Assembly (NCBI RefSeq): GCF_000725625.1
Contig: NZ_KL647085.1
Span: 1-59,472 of the forward strand
DNA from: Streptomyces sp. NRRL F-6676
Lineage (GTDB): Bacteria; Actinomycetota; Actinomycetes; Streptomycetales; Streptomycetaceae
Reading direction: 5' to 3'
Length of the DNA stretch: 59,472 nt
Shown: positions 43,933 to 53,297 of the stretch, in pieces
Numbering within the stretch: position 1 is the first letter of the stretch
Layout: each line of letters begins with the position of its first letter
Position numbers and translations under genes: made by a program
The notes under the pieces: generated by a model
The model's input: the letters and a program-made list of their open reading frames with translations, nothing else
Database searches by the model: none
What the model was told of the DNA's origin: nothing

Positions 43933-44745
43933 ATGGAGCGTCCCGCCTGGGCCCCACGGAACATCGACATATCGGTGCCCTCCGTCTCTCGCATCTACGA
44001 CTACTACCTGGGCGGTTCGCACAACTTCGAGGTCGACCGGCAGGCGGCCCGCAAGGCGATGGAGTTCCTGCCGGGTCTGCCGAGGATCATGCGGGCCAAC
44101 CGGGCCTTCCTGCGCCGGGCCGTACGGTACGCCGTGGCCGAGGGCGTCACCCAGTTCCTCGACATCGGCTCCGGCATCCCCACCCACGGCAACGTCCACG
44201 AGGTCGCCCAGGAGGCACACCCCGGCGCCCGCGTCGTCTACGTCGACCACGACCCGGTGGCCGTCGCGCACAGCCAGGCCGTACTGGGCAGGAATCCGGA
44301 CGCCGACGTCGTCGCGGCGGACCTGCTCAAGCCCCGCGACATCCTCGCCAGCCCCGAACTGGGGCGCCTGATCGACCTGAACCGTCCGGTAGCCCTCCTC
44401 CTCGTTGCCATACTTCACTTCGTGGAGGACGCGAACGACCCGTACCGGGCGGTGGCCGAACTGCGCGACGCGCTCGCGCCGGGCAGCCTGCTCGTGCTCA
44501 CGCACGCCTCGTACGAGGGCATTCCGCTGCCGGCGGAGCGGGCCGAGGGCGCGGTCGACGTGTACAAGGACATCCGCAATCCGCTGATCATGCGCTCGCG
44601 CGAGGAGATCGCGCGGTTCTTCGAGGGGTACGACATGGTGGAACCCGGGCTGGTGCCGATGGCGGACTGGCGGCCCGACACGGCGCGCGAGGACGAGGAT
44701 CCCTACGCCTTCGCGGGCTTCGCCGGCGTGGGGCGCACGGCGTGA
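43933..44745 (+). CDS. SAM-dependent methyltransferase, SAV_2177/DUF574 family
   Basis: 270 aa of the Methyltransf_19 (DUF574) family, abundant in Streptomyces. The N-terminal signature is PSVSRIYDYYLGGSHNFEVD. The SAM-binding motif FLDIGSGIPTHGNVHEVAQ is followed by the acidic strand-2 segment VVYVDHDPVAVAHSQ and later VALLLVAILHFVEDANDPYR. The substrate is unknown for the whole family. Its stop codon overlaps the GTG of the rmdA-like gene (GTGA), so methyltransferase and c-di-GMP enzyme are translationally coupled. Promoter probably in the 43745-43932 gap. Confidence 0.93.
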   Translation: MERPAWAPRNIDISVPSVSRIYDYYLGGSHNFEVDRQAARKAMEFLPGLPRIMRANRAFLRRAVRYAVAEGVTQFLDIGSGIPTHGNVHEVAQEAHPGARVVYVDHDPVAVAHSQAVLGRNPDADVVAADLLKPRDILASPELGRLIDLNRPVALLLVAILHFVEDANDPYRAVAELRDALAPGSLLVLTHASYEGIPLPAERAEGAVDVYKDIRNPLIMRSREEIARFFEGYDMVEPGLVPMADWRPDTAREDEDPYAFAGFAGVGRTA

Positions 44746-46934
44746 GCGCGGAGCCGGACGGGCCGGAGGACAGACTGCGCCGGTTCGCGACGATCTGGAG
44801 CCGGGCCGTCTTCCCGGTGGCCACGACGCCGCTCACCCGGCCCGAGCTCGAGGCCCTGCTGCTGCCGCTGGCCCGGCGGCTCAGCGAGGCGCTGCGGGCG
44901 CGCGCGTTCGACGCCGCGGAGGCCAGGGCGGTGGGCGCCGCCCTCATCGACGCCTACTGCACCGACCCCGAGGCGCTCAGCGCCACGCTCGACTGCGTCG
45001 ACGCCTACCTGGTGCTCTACTGCGGCGACGCGGGCACCCCCGCCGACGCCACGCAGCCGAAGGACGCCCCGCAGACACCGCAGCCCCCGCACTCGCAGGA
45101 GGCGCTGCGCACCCGCTCCGCCCGGCTACAGCACGCGATGGCCGCCGGGTTCGCCCAGGCGCTGCGCGAGCGCACCCTCGCCGAGCAGGAGGCGATCTCC
45201 GCCGCCGCGCTCAAGGCCCAGGGCGTCGTCGCCGAGGCCCTGCACGCGAGCGAGGCCCGCTTCCGCGCCGTCTTCGAGGGCGCGGCCATAGGCATCTCCA
45301 TCGCCGACCTCGACGGCAACGTCCTGGAGGTCAACGGCGCGCTGCTGCGCATGTTCGGCGGCTCCGAGGGACTGCTGCGCGACCGCAACGTCGCCGAGTG
45401 GTCCCACCCCGAGGACGCCCCGCAGGTGTGGCGGCTCTACCAGGAGCTGGTGCGCGGCGAGCGCGAGCACTACCACGTGGAGAAGCCGTTCTACCGGCCC
45501 GACGGCACCGTCCTGTGGACCAATCTGACGGTGTCCCTGCTGCGGGACCCCGACGGCGCGCCCCAGTACCAGCTCGCGCTGATGGAGGACACCACCGAGC
45601 GCCGGCTGCTCAACCTGCGGCTGCGCTACGAGGCCACGCACGACGCGCTCACCGGACTGCCCAACCGCACCCTGTTCTTCGAGCGGCTGGAGAAGGCGCT
45701 CTCCGCCGGCGAGGGCCAGCGGTTCGGGCTCTGCTACCTGGACCTGGACGGCTTCAAGGCCATCAACGACAGCCTCGGGCACGCCGCGGGCGACCGGCTC
45801 CTGGTCGAGGTCGCCGACCGGCTCCAGGGCTGCGCCACCGCGCCCGGCGAGATGGTCGCACGGCTCGGCGGCGACGAGTTCGTGGCGCTGACCACCGGCC
45901 CCGACACCCAGCGCGGCGTCGACGACCTCGCCGACCGCATCATGAACGCGCTGTCCGGACCCGTCCGCATCGACGGCCGGGAACTGCTGGTGCGCGGCAG
46001 CATCGGCGTCGTCGAGGGACCGGCGGGCGAACGCGGCCCGGCGGAGGTGCTGCGCAGCGCCGACATCACGATGTACCGGGCCAAGTCCGCCGGCGGCAAC
46101 CGCTACGAGCTCGCCGACCCGGAGGCCGACGCCCGCGCCATCACCCGGCACGGCCTCACCACGGCGCTGCCCGCCGCGCTGGACCGGGGCGAGTTCTTCA
46201 TCGAGTACCAGCCGCTGGTCCGGCTCGACGACGGCCAGGTGCACGGCGCGGAGGCGCTGGTGCGCTGGCTGCACCCGCAGCACGGCGTGCTCGGCCCGGA
46301 CCGCTTCATCCCGCTCGCCGAGCACACCGGGCTGATCGTGCCGCTGGGCCGCTGGGTGCTCGAGGAGTCGGTGCGGCAGGCCCGCGACTGGCAGCGGCAG
46401 CACGGCGACGACTGCCCGCTGCGCGTCAACGTCAATCTGTCCCCCTGCCAGCTCACCCACCCCGGGCTCGTCTCCGACACCGTCGAGATCCTGGAGCGCA
46501 CCGGCATCGAACCGGCCGCGCTGTGCCTGGAGGTGACCGAGTCCGCGCTGATCGGCGCCGACGACGACCTGCTCAAGCCGCTGCGCCGGCTCGCGGAGAT
46601 GGGCGTGGACATCGCGCTCGACGACTTCGGCACCGGCTACTCCAACCTCGCCAATCTGCGCCGTCTGCCGGTCTCCATACTCAAGCTGGACCGTTCCTTC
46701 ACCCAGGGCATGCAGCAGTACCCGGCGGACCCCGTCGACCTGAAGATCGTCGAGGGTATCGTCACCCTGGCGCACAGCCTCGACCTGACCGTGACGGTGG
46801 AGGGCGTGGAGACGGGGGCGCAGGCCGAGCAGCTGCGGGTGCTGGGCTGCGACACGGCACAGGGCTGGTACTACGCCCGCCCGGGCCCGCCCGAGCGTCT
46901 CCACGAGCTGGCGCTGGTGGACGCGACGGGATAG
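44742..46934 (+). CDS. rmdA: PAS-GGDEF-EAL c-di-GMP enzyme (RmdA-like)
   Basis: 730 aa, cytosolic. An N-terminal helical region (LLLPLARRLSEALRARAFDA) characteristic of the RmdA group is followed by PAS/PAC (about 170-290; EARFRAVFEGAAIGISIADL), GGDEF (GGDEF at 376-380, intact) and EAL (GAEALVRW, EAL at 504-506, intact, with DDFGTGYSN). RmdA of S. coelicolor is a c-di-GMP phosphodiesterase affecting development; whether both activities are used here cannot be told from sequence. The GTG start overlaps the methyltransferase stop, and a histidine kinase begins 9 bp after its stop, giving one likely operon. Symbol by architecture and neighbourhood. Confidence 0.88.
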   Translation: MSAEPDGPEDRLRRFATIWSRAVFPVATTPLTRPELEALLLPLARRLSEALRARAFDAAEARAVGAALIDAYCTDPEALSATLDCVDAYLVLYCGDAGTPADATQPKDAPQTPQPPHSQEALRTRSARLQHAMAAGFAQALRERTLAEQEAISAAALKAQGVVAEALHASEARFRAVFEGAAIGISIADLDGNVLEVNGALLRMFGGSEGLLRDRNVAEWSHPEDAPQVWRLYQELVRGEREHYHVEKPFYRPDGTVLWTNLTVSLLRDPDGAPQYQLALMEDTTERRLLNLRLRYEATHDALTGLPNRTLFFERLEKALSAGEGQRFGLCYLDLDGFKAINDSLGHAAGDRLLVEVADRLQGCATAPGEMVARLGGDEFVALTTGPDTQRGVDDLADRIMNALSGPVRIDGRELLVRGSIGVVEGPAGERGPAEVLRSADITMYRAKSAGGNRYELADPEADARAITRHGLTTALPAALDRGEFFIEYQPLVRLDDGQVHGAEALVRWLHPQHGVLGPDRFIPLAEHTGLIVPLGRWVLEESVRQARDWQRQHGDDCPLRVNVNLSPCQLTHPGLVSDTVEILERTGIEPAALCLEVTESALIGADDDLLKPLRRLAEMGVDIALDDFGTGYSNLANLRRLPVSILKLDRSFTQGMQQYPADPVDLKIVEGIVTLAHSLDLTVTVEGVETGAQAEQLRVLGCDTAQGWYYARPGPPERLHELALVDATG

Positions 46935-46943
46935 GTGCGAAGG

Positions 46944-48197
46944 ATGACCGAACAAGGGACGGTGCCGGCGCCGGAGCCGGCTCCGGCGCCGTCCGGCTGG
47001 ATACATCTGGCCGGCCGGTACCGGCGCCTCGTGGGCCTGGTCTGCGATGTCGGGCTCGCGCTGGTGGTCCTCGCCGCGGCGGAACCGTACGGCCAGGACT
47101 TCGACCTGCCGCTGGGCTTCCTCATGGCGTGCTCCATGTTCGTCCGCAGGCGGTTCCCCGGCACGGTGCTGGCGGCCGTTCTCGCGCTGGCCATGGCCCA
47201 GTTCGTCCTGGACGACGCGCCGGACACCCCGCTGGCGACGGCGCCCGCCGCGTACGACGCCGCCGTGCTGTTCGCCATGATGTCGGTCGTCCACCACTCC
47301 CGTGACCCCCGGATGCCGTACGTCGCGGGCGGCGCGGTGCTGCTGGTCACCGGCGCCGGGACGGTGGGACTGCCGGGCACCGGAATCGAGTCGTTCCTGG
47401 TCCCCGAGGACCTGCTGTACTTCTGGGGGCTGACGCTGACGGTCTGGCTGACCGCCTTCTCCCTGCGCACCCGGCGCCTGTACGCCGAGAGCCAGGCGGC
47501 CCGCGCCTGGCACGCCGAGCGCGAGCAGGAGCAGCGCATGCGGCTGGCCGCGGCCGAGGAGCGCGCCGGGATCGCCCGCGAACTGCACGACGTGGTCGCA
47601 CACAGCCTCGCCGTGATGATCCTCCAGGCCGACGGCGCCGGGGCGGTGCTGCGCAAGTCGCCCGACATGGCCGAGTCCGCGCTGAAGACGATCGCCGCCA
47701 CCGGCCGCGACGCCATCGACGACATGCACCGGATCGTCCGGGTGCTGCGCGAGGGCGAGCAGCACCCGTCCGCCGGCGGCGCGGAGCGGCGTCTGGTCAC
47801 GCTCGACGAGATCAAGGTCGTCGCGGAACGGGCGCGGGTCGCCGGACTGAACGTGGACGTGTCGGTCGAGGTCGACGCGGGGCGGCTGTCGCCGGCCGAG
47901 GAGATGACCGCCTTCCGCATCGTCCAGGAGTGCCTGACGAACGTCCTCCGGCACGCCGGGGCGGGGGCCGAGGTCGACATCCGCCTCCGCGAGGAGGAGG
48001 GCACACTGGTGATCAGCGTGATCGACGACGGGGCCGGCACGCTCGCCGGCCGGGTCGTCGATCCGCATTCCGGCGGCAACGGGCTGATGGGCATGCGGGA
48101 ACGGGTGGAGCTCACCGGCGGCACCTTCGAGGCCGGCCCGCGACTGGGCAGTGGATGGCACGTACGTGCCCGGATTCCTACGAGGACGAAGCAATGA
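46944..48197 (+). CDS. Two-component sensor histidine kinase (NarL-type HisKA_3)
   Basis: 417 aa from ATG 46944 (AGGTG upstream; GTG 46935 is possible). Four or five N-terminal hydrophobic segments (LVGLVCDVGLALVVLAAAEP; FPGTVLAAVLALAMAQFVLD; LLYFWGLTLTVWLTAFSL) anchor it with no obvious external sensor domain. The HisKA_3 H-box is ERAGIARELHDVVAHSLAVM and the N-box QECLTNVLRHAGAGAEV with GNGLMGMRERVEL. It overlaps its response regulator by 4 bp. The signal is likely membrane-related; the small protein and ABC exporter downstream suggest an envelope-stress or peptide response. Confidence 0.93.
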   Translation: MTEQGTVPAPEPAPAPSGWIHLAGRYRRLVGLVCDVGLALVVLAAAEPYGQDFDLPLGFLMACSMFVRRRFPGTVLAAVLALAMAQFVLDDAPDTPLATAPAAYDAAVLFAMMSVVHHSRDPRMPYVAGGAVLLVTGAGTVGLPGTGIESFLVPEDLLYFWGLTLTVWLTAFSLRTRRLYAESQAARAWHAEREQEQRMRLAAAEERAGIARELHDVVAHSLAVMILQADGAGAVLRKSPDMAESALKTIAATGRDAIDDMHRIVRVLREGEQHPSAGGAERRLVTLDEIKVVAERARVAGLNVDVSVEVDAGRLSPAEEMTAFRIVQECLTNVLRHAGAGAEVDIRLREEEGTLVISVIDDGAGTLAGRVVDPHSGGNGLMGMRERVELTGGTFEAGPRLGSGWHVRARIPTRTKQ

Positions 48198-48886
48198 CGC
48201 AGGCAGAGAGGCCGGCCGGGCCGGACCGCCCGATCCGGGTGGCCGTGGTGGACGACCAGCCGCTGATCCGCGCCGGGTTCGCCATGGTGCTGGCCGCCGC
48301 GGACGACATCGAGGTCGTCGGCGAGGCGGAGAACGGCGCGGACGCCCTCGACCTGCTGAGCCGGGTGCGGGCGGACGTCGTCATCATGGACATCCGCATG
48401 CCCGTCATGGACGGCATCCAGGCCACCGAGGAACTGATGCGGCGTGAGGACCCGCCCGGCGTCCTCGTCCTGACCACCTTCGACAACGACGAGGACGCCT
48501 TCGCCGCGCTGCGGGCCGGGGCCGGCGGCTTCCTGCTGAAGAACGCGCCCGCCGCCGACGTCGTCGCGGCCATCCGCGTCGTGGCCGCGGGGGAGTCCGT
48601 GGTGGCACCGCGCATCACCCGGCTCCTCCTCGACCAGGTCGCCGACCGGCTGGCCCCGGCGGGCGGACAGTCCGAGCGGCTGGAGGTCCTCACCGCGCGC
48701 GAGCGGGACGTGCTCTCCCAGGTCGCCCGGGGACTGTCCAACGCCGAGGTCGCCGCGGAGCTGTATGTCGCGGAGGCCACCGTCAAGACGCACCTGGGGA
48801 ACCTCATGGCCAAGCTGCATCTGCGCGACCGCGCCCAGGCGGTGGCGTTCGCCTACGAGTCGGGGCTGGTCCGCCCGTCCGCGTGA
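48194..48886 (+). CDS. NarL/LuxR-type response regulator
   Basis: 230 aa. The receiver domain has the acidic pocket VAVVDDQPLIRAGFAM, the phospho-acceptor Asp66 in VVIMDIRMPVMDG, and KNAPA near its end. The C-terminal LuxR helix-turn-helix (about 165-220) reads LTARERDVLSQVARGLSNAE then VAAELYVAEATVKTHLGNLM. ATG 48194 is inside the kinase stop (ATGA). It is the partner of the kinase just upstream. Targets are not known; the ABC exporter operon 280 bp downstream is the obvious candidate. Its stop codon lies inside a 17-bp tandem repeat. Confidence 0.95.
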   Translation: MTQAERPAGPDRPIRVAVVDDQPLIRAGFAMVLAAADDIEVVGEAENGADALDLLSRVRADVVIMDIRMPVMDGIQATEELMRREDPPGVLVLTTFDNDEDAFAALRAGAGGFLLKNAPAADVVAAIRVVAAGESVVAPRITRLLLDQVADRLAPAGGQSERLEVLTARERDVLSQVARGLSNAEVAAELYVAEATVKTHLGNLMAKLHLRDRAQAVAFAYESGLVRPSA

Positions 48887-48933
48887 GGACCGGTACGGCG
48901 TGAGGACCGGTACCGCCCGAGGACCGGTACGGC
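48883..48933. repeat. Three tandem 17-bp repeats at the response regulator stop codon
   Basis: GTGAGGACCGGTACGGC, GTGAGGACCGGTACCGC and CCGAGGACCGGTACGGC lie end to end; the first includes the TGA stop. A second set of repeats follows: CCACCGGGGTCTC twice near 48958-48985, then CCCTGGGGGTGCAGA twice, near 48987 and 49019. No gene is seen in this 284-bp gap. Confidence 0.85.
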
Positions 48934-49170
48934 CCGAGGGGGCTCCGACAGAGGTGCCCCACCGGGGTCTCCCACCGGGGTCTCCCCCTGGGGGTGCAGA
49001 AGCCCCGCCCCGTTCTGCCCCTGGGGGTGCAGAACCCACCCCGCTCCACGGGCCAGAAAGGCCCCCGCCGATCTCGAATTCCTGACCGATGTCCGGGAGG
49101 GCGCCGGAAACCAGACTTCTCACTGTCGCCGAACGCGGCGGACAGGACACGAGAAGCCATGGAGATTCCG

Positions 49171-49641
49171 ATGCACAACGCGCCCACCCTCATCGACGCC
49201 CCCCACACCGCCGCCGCCCCCGCCCGCAAGCGGACGCGCGTGATCATGAGCGCGGCGGCGGCGGTCCTCGCCCTCTCCGTGGCCGGCGGTGCGGCCTACT
49301 GGTACCACGAGTACAAGAAGCCCAGTCAGGCCTCGGCCGCCGACTGCGAGCTGGCGCAGAACATCATCAACGGCGCCCAGCAGATCTCCACCGGACCCGT
49401 GCCGGACGCGGAACAGTGGGCGAAGAGGACCGGCGACAAGCGCCGCAAGGAGATGAAGGACGGCTACCTCGGCGCCAACGTCTCCGTCTACGAGGGCTGG
49501 GCGGTGGAGACCGCCAAGCAGAAGGCCGGCCGGTCCGCCGAGGTGCCGACCAAGCAGGACGTGAAGGACATGCAGAGCCAGGCGCGGGGCCACTGCTCGG
49601 ACGCCGGAGTCACCATCACCATGCCCCCGCTCGGCGCCTGA
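49171..49641 (+). CDS. Small single-pass membrane or secreted protein, 156 aa
   Basis: ATG 49171 has GGAG 6 nt upstream; ATG 49159 is a poorer alternative. A short cytosolic N-terminus (MHNAPTLIDAPHTAAAPARK) is followed by one hydrophobic helix (VIMSAAAAVLALSVAGGAAY) and a soluble domain of about 100 residues with two cysteines (AADCELAQNIINGAQQI; GHCSDAGVTITM) and helical, lysine-rich sequence (KRRKEMKDGYLGANVSVYEG). No family recognised. It starts just before an ABC exporter (25 bp gap), suggesting it is an accessory or substrate-side partner of that transporter. Confidence 0.82.
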   Translation: MHNAPTLIDAPHTAAAPARKRTRVIMSAAAAVLALSVAGGAAYWYHEYKKPSQASAADCELAQNIINGAQQISTGPVPDAEQWAKRTGDKRRKEMKDGYLGANVSVYEGWAVETAKQKAGRSAEVPTKQDVKDMQSQARGHCSDAGVTITMPPLGA

Positions 49642-49666
49642 CCACCGGAACGCGAGAACCGCCGCC

Positions 49667-50434
49667 ATGAGTGTGCACACCACCGCGCCCGACCACGCGC
49701 CGGACGACGTCATCACCGCCACCTCCCTGGTCAAGACCTACCGTCAGGGCACCCTCCACGTGCGGGCCCTGGACGGGGTGTCCGTCGGCATCGAACGCGC
49801 CCGGTTCACCGCCGTCGTCGGCCCCTCCGGGTCGGGCAAGTCGACGCTGATGCACTGCGTCGCCGGGCTCGACACCGTCACCTCCGGGCGGATCGTCCTG
49901 GACGGCACGGAGCTCACCGGGCTGTCCGACCGGGCGCTGACCCGGGTGCGCCGGGAGCGGATCGGGTTCGTCTTCCAGTCGTTCAACCTGCTGCCCCAGC
50001 TGACCGCGTACGAGAACATCGTGCTGCCCGTCACCATGGGGGGCGGCCGGCCGGACCGCGCACTCGTCGACCACCTCTGCGGCGTCCTCGGCATCGCCCA
50101 CCGCATCGGGCACCGCCCCTCCGAACTCTCCGGCGGCCAGCAGCAGCGGGTGGCCGTCGCCCGGGCGCTGGTGGCCCGGCCGGCCGTGGTCTTCGCCGAC
50201 GAACCCACCGGCAACCTCGACTCCCAGTCGGGCGCCGAGGTCCTCACCATCCTGCGCCAGTCCGTCGACGACCTCGGCCAGACGGTCGTGATGGTCACCC
50301 ACGACCCGCGGGCCGCCGAGTACGCGGACCGGGTACTGACCCTCGCGGACGGCCGCATCGTCAAGGACGAGCGCCCCGCCGCATCCGACCGGAACACCGT
50401 TCTCCTCCGCGACGTCACGGCGAGGCACCGATGA
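49667..50434 (+). CDS. ABC transporter ATP-binding protein (MacB/LolD type)
   Basis: 255 aa. Walker A GPSGSGKST (52-60), the Q-loop region FVFQSFNLLPQLTAYENIVL, signature LSGGQQQR, Walker B VVFADEPTGNLDSQSG and an H-loop VMVTHDPRAAEYADRV are all present. The sequence type is that of MacB/LolD/FtsE ATPases, which drive mechanotransmission rather than classic translocation. It overlaps the permease gene by 4 bp. Such two-gene modules commonly export or resist peptides, lipids or antibiotics and are often controlled by an adjacent two-component system, as here. Confidence 0.96.
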   Translation: MSVHTTAPDHAPDDVITATSLVKTYRQGTLHVRALDGVSVGIERARFTAVVGPSGSGKSTLMHCVAGLDTVTSGRIVLDGTELTGLSDRALTRVRRERIGFVFQSFNLLPQLTAYENIVLPVTMGGGRPDRALVDHLCGVLGIAHRIGHRPSELSGGQQQRVAVARALVARPAVVFADEPTGNLDSQSGAEVLTILRQSVDDLGQTVVMVTHDPRAAEYADRVLTLADGRIVKDERPAASDRNTVLLRDVTARHR

Positions 50435-53049
50435 GCACACCGCACACCCCCGACGGACCGGCCACGCCGAGCGCTCCCCCCGGCCCGCGCATGCCGGACA
50501 GGCCGTGGCGCGCGGGCGTCCTCGGCTCCCAGGTGGCCGAACTCCTCCGGCGGCCCGGCCGCTCCATGGCGACCGCGGCGTCGCTGCTGATCGCGGCCTT
50601 CGTCGTCTTCGGCGCCGTCATGGCCCAGCAGATCCTCAGCGCCACCGTGATCGCACGGTTCCACGGCACGCCCGACGCCGTGTCGCTCGTGGTCACCTCC
50701 GACGGCGAGAAGGACCTCGACGACGCCGGCCTCGCCGCGCTCCGGAAGGTCCCCGGAGTCGCCGAGGCGGTCGGCCGGATCGACGACGGCTCCCCGCTGG
50801 GCGGCAGCGCCGTCGAGCGCTACCTCAATCTGTCCGCGGACCCCGGCAGCGGTGACCTGGCGGAGGTGCGGCTCACCAAGGGCACGTACCCCTCGGGTCC
50901 GCACCGCCTCGCCGTCAACACCCAGGCGGCCCGCGAATACCGGCTCGCGCCGGGCTCCACCCTCACCCTGCTGCGCCCCGACCCGAAGGACAGCGACCGC
51001 ACCCAGCAGGTGAAGGTCCAGGTCACCGGCATCGTCCGCAGCACCGCGACCAACGACGAGCACCCCACGGGATACGCCCCCGGCCCCGAACTCGCCCGAC
51101 TGCTCGGCGCGACCGGCTACGCCAGCGTCGACGTCCGCACCGACACCGGCACCGCCCCGGCGGACCTCACCGAGCGGATCCGCCGGGCGGTGCCCGGAAC
51201 CGAGGTGCGCTCCGGCGACGACGTACGGGACGAGGAGGCCCACGAGGCCGTGACGGAGGCGAGCGACCTCCTTGACCTGGTCACCGTCTTCCTCGCCGTC
51301 GCCGTCGGCGCGGCCGTCCTCGTCGCCACCTCCACCTTCCGCATCGTCTTCGCCCGCCGGGTACGGCAGTTGGCGTTGCTGCGCACCATCGGGGCGACCC
51401 CGCGCCGGCTGGCCGCGGCGCTCGTCGTCGAAGGCGCGGTCGTCGGCCTGCTGGCCGGCGCGGTCGGCGCGCTGGCCGCCTGGGGCTGCGGACGGCTCGC
51501 CCCCGCGGTCGCCGGAGCGTTCGGACGCGACCTGTCCGCGCCCGCCCACTTCCCCCTCACCGAAGCCGTCCTCACCGTCCTCGGCACCGGCCTCCTCGCG
51601 GTCCTCGCGGTCCTGGCGCCCTCCCTGTCCGCCTCGCGGGTCTCCCCGCTCCAGGCGCTGCGCAGCGCGGCCTCCGGCGACGGCGGTACGGGCGGCCTCG
51701 GCCGGGCGGCCCTCGGCCTGGTGTGCGCGGCGGGCGCCGCGCTGCTCGCCCGGCAGAGCTACGGCGACCTGCCCCAGCCGGGCGACGGCGAGTACGACCG
51801 CTCCGGCGGGCTGGCCCTCGTGGTCGTCTCCGGTGCTCTCGCCTTCCTCGCCCTGGTCGTCCTCGGTCCCCGTCTCGTCCGGCCCCTCCTGGCGGCCGTC
51901 GCCGTACCGCTGCGCCGCCTCGGGGCGGCCGGCCGGCTCGCGGTCGCCGGGGTCGGCGGCGCCCCCGGCCGGGCGGCCTCCGTCTCCGTGGTCGTGGCGC
52001 TCGGCGCCTGCCTGATCGGCTCGACCCTGACCTGCCTGTCCTCCCTGGAGGCCTACGACCGCTACCGGCAGGCGGTGGCGGCACCCGCCGACTTCTCCCT
52101 GACCTTCCGGGACGACAAGCCGCTCGACGGCGCGCTCGCCGCCGACCTGGCGGCCCACCGCGAATTGGCCGACGTGACCGGCTTCCGTACGGCCGAGGCC
52201 GTCGAGGGCAGCCGCACCGCCACCCTCTCCGACCTCGACCTCGCCACCGTACGGTCCGGCGTGAGCCTGACCGCACGCACCGGCTCCCTGGACCACCTGG
52301 CCCCCGGCCACGTCGTCGTCGACGCCGACCACGCCCACGCGCTCGGGGTGACGACGGGCGACCGCGTGACCCTCGCCTTCGACGGCAAGCCCGTCCACTT
52401 CACCGTGGCGGCGACCCTGCCGGGCGAGGGCCCCTACGGCGGCAACTTCTTCGTCCCGGCCGGCGACCTGACCCGCCTGGGCGTGGCCAAGGCCCCCACC
52501 AAGGTCCTCGCCAACGCCGCGCAGGACAGCCCCGAGGGACGGGCGCGGGCGCAGCGGGCCATCACCGCCACGCTGACCGGCCCCCAGCGCGGCGACGGCC
52601 GCGTCCTCGCGGAGAGCGCCTCCGCACAGGACAGCGGATCGGAGGACCTGGAGGCGATGGCCTCGACGGTCATCCTGGTCCTCGGCCTGACCGTCCTCGT
52701 GGCGGTCGCCGGAGTAGCCACCACGGCGAGCCTCACCGTCGTCGAACGGACCCGGGAGTTCGGCCTGCTGCGCGCGCTGGGACTCAACGGCGCCTCCGTG
52801 CACCGCATGGTCACGGCGGAGTGCGCGCTGTACGGCGTCCTCGGCGGTGTCCTCGGCCTGGCCCTCGGCCTCCCGTACTCCTGGCTGGTGGTCCGCACCG
52901 TCCAGACGTCGGCCCCGTTCACCCTCCCCCTGGGCCAACTGGCAGCGGTCCTCGCCGCACTGATAGCCGTCACGGCAACGGCAGGCATGCTCCCGGCCCT
53001 ACGAGCGGCCCGCACACCCCCGACGGTGGCGGTGGCGCAGGCGGAGTAG
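50431..53049 (+). CDS. FtsX-like ABC transporter permease, duplicated type
   Basis: 872 aa. A first transmembrane helix (TAASLLIAAFVVFGAVMAQQ) and large external domain are followed by a FtsX core (TVFLAVAVGAAVLVATSTFR; VRQLALLRTIGATPRRLAAA). A middle membrane region is followed by a second external domain (DFSLTFRDDKPLDGALAADL) and a second FtsX core (VLGLTVLVAVAGVATTASLT; REFGLLRALGLNGASVHRMV). The duplicated layout is typical of large Streptomyces permeases of this class. It starts at ATGA overlapping the ATPase. Substrate unknown. The end of the gene adjoins intergenic repeat copy 6. Confidence 0.95.
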   Translation: MSTPHTPDGPATPSAPPGPRMPDRPWRAGVLGSQVAELLRRPGRSMATAASLLIAAFVVFGAVMAQQILSATVIARFHGTPDAVSLVVTSDGEKDLDDAGLAALRKVPGVAEAVGRIDDGSPLGGSAVERYLNLSADPGSGDLAEVRLTKGTYPSGPHRLAVNTQAAREYRLAPGSTLTLLRPDPKDSDRTQQVKVQVTGIVRSTATNDEHPTGYAPGPELARLLGATGYASVDVRTDTGTAPADLTERIRRAVPGTEVRSGDDVRDEEAHEAVTEASDLLDLVTVFLAVAVGAAVLVATSTFRIVFARRVRQLALLRTIGATPRRLAAALVVEGAVVGLLAGAVGALAAWGCGRLAPAVAGAFGRDLSAPAHFPLTEAVLTVLGTGLLAVLAVLAPSLSASRVSPLQALRSAASGDGGTGGLGRAALGLVCAAGAALLARQSYGDLPQPGDGEYDRSGGLALVVVSGALAFLALVVLGPRLVRPLLAAVAVPLRRLGAAGRLAVAGVGGAPGRAASVSVVVALGACLIGSTLTCLSSLEAYDRYRQAVAAPADFSLTFRDDKPLDGALAADLAAHRELADVTGFRTAEAVEGSRTATLSDLDLATVRSGVSLTARTGSLDHLAPGHVVVDADHAHALGVTTGDRVTLAFDGKPVHFTVAATLPGEGPYGGNFFVPAGDLTRLGVAKAPTKVLANAAQDSPEGRARAQRAITATLTGPQRGDGRVLAESASAQDSGSEDLEAMASTVILVLGLTVLVAVAGVATTASLTVVERTREFGLLRALGLNGASVHRMVTAECALYGVLGGVLGLALGLPYSWLVVRTVQTSAPFTLPLGQLAAVLAALIAVTATAGMLPALRAARTPPTVAVAQAE

Positions 53050-53138
53050 GGAGTGGTGGGGCGCGTCGCGTCAAGGGGCGCGGGGCTGTGTTGTCTGCGC
53101 GGCTCCGCCGCGGCGGGCGCGAGCACTCACCGTGCCCC

Positions 53139-53270
53139 GACAGGGGCGCGGGGAACTGCGCGACCAGCCCCCACCCACCCGCACCCGACAACCCACCCCC
53201 CCCCGGGGTCCAAGGGGCGGAGCCCCTTGAAGGGACGGGAAGGGTAGGGGCGGCGGGGGCGAAAAACCCC
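53139..53270. repeat. Intergenic modular repeat, copy 6
   Basis: A single A half (AGGGGCGCGGGGAACTGCGC, 53142-53161) is followed by a B module at about 53213-53265 (GGGGTCCAAGGGGCGGAGCC, then GAAGGGACGGGAAGGGTAGG). It lies in the 248-bp gap between the permease gene and the convergent LysR gene. Confidence 0.75.
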
Positions 53271-53297
53271 ACCGCACCCACCCTCCCGTACCCAACC

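Noticed and set aside
45126..52938. Long minus-strand frames opposite rmdA and the ABC permease
   Set aside because: Antisense to intact GGDEF/EAL and FtsX-type coding with typical third-position GC; no start context.
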